NCBI GenBank assembly: GCA_905233515.1
Contig: CAJOEQ010000021.1
Span: forward strand, 1-8,653
Length of the DNA: 8,653 nt
From: an uncultured Synergistales bacterium
GTDB taxonomy: Bacteria > Synergistota > Synergistia > Synergistales > Aminobacteriaceae
Direction: 5' to 3'
The translations under genes were made by a program, and so were the position numbers. Below are positions 8,648-8,653 of the stretch, piece after piece. How positions within the stretch are numbered: position 1 is the first letter of the stretch; each line of letters opens with the position of its first letter. The notes below the pieces were generated by a model, which had not been told where the DNA came from, did no database searches, and saw only the letters and a program-made list of their open reading frames with translations.

Positions 8648-8653
8648 TAAAAA

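Overview
The window is one continuous operon, read entirely on the minus strand, that encodes a bacterial V/A-type (rotary) ATPase. In transcription order, from high to low coordinates, the subunits are G/H, I (a), K (c), E, C (d), F, A, B and D. D runs off the left edge of the window. The organism is a bacterium of moderately low GC. The gene order matches the Thermus V/A-ATPase cluster (G-I-L-E-C-F-A-B-D), but the rotor-ring gene is the duplicated four-helix K form known from Enterococcus and other anaerobes. The protein sequences look to me like an anaerobe of the Synergistota or Bacillota type. That placement is an impression from sequence, not a search result.

Layout. Positions 8473-8653 form the only sizeable non-coding region. 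It holds a good sigma70-like promoter (perfect TATAAT, 16-nt spacer, TTGAAT) about 60-100 nt upstream of the first start codon, a strong Shine-Dalgarno sequence, and further upstream a GC-rich, G-run-containing patch of unknown nature. Positions 5037-8472 encode the peripheral stalk (G, E) and the membrane ion path (I, K). Positions 3701-5021 encode the stalk components C and F. Positions 478-3676 encode the catalytic A and nucleotide-binding B subunits. Positions 1-461 hold the first 153 codons of the central shaft subunit D. Genes either overlap (G/I by 20 nt, C/F by 11 nt, A/B by 11 nt) or are 15-39 nt apart, and I saw no internal terminator, so a single transcript is likely.

How the parts work together. 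A3B3 binds and hydrolyses or makes ATP. D and F form the rotating shaft, and C couples the shaft to the K ring. E and G hold A3B3 against the membrane subunit I, whose two half-channels and conserved arginines pass ions to the ring. The K subunit carries every side chain known to hold Na+ in the Enterococcus hirae K ring, so this enzyme is predicted to move Na+ rather than H+. I found no undescribed system here. The operon is canonical, and the points worth a second look are the ion specificity, the K-gene leader, the overlapping starts and the GC-rich flank.
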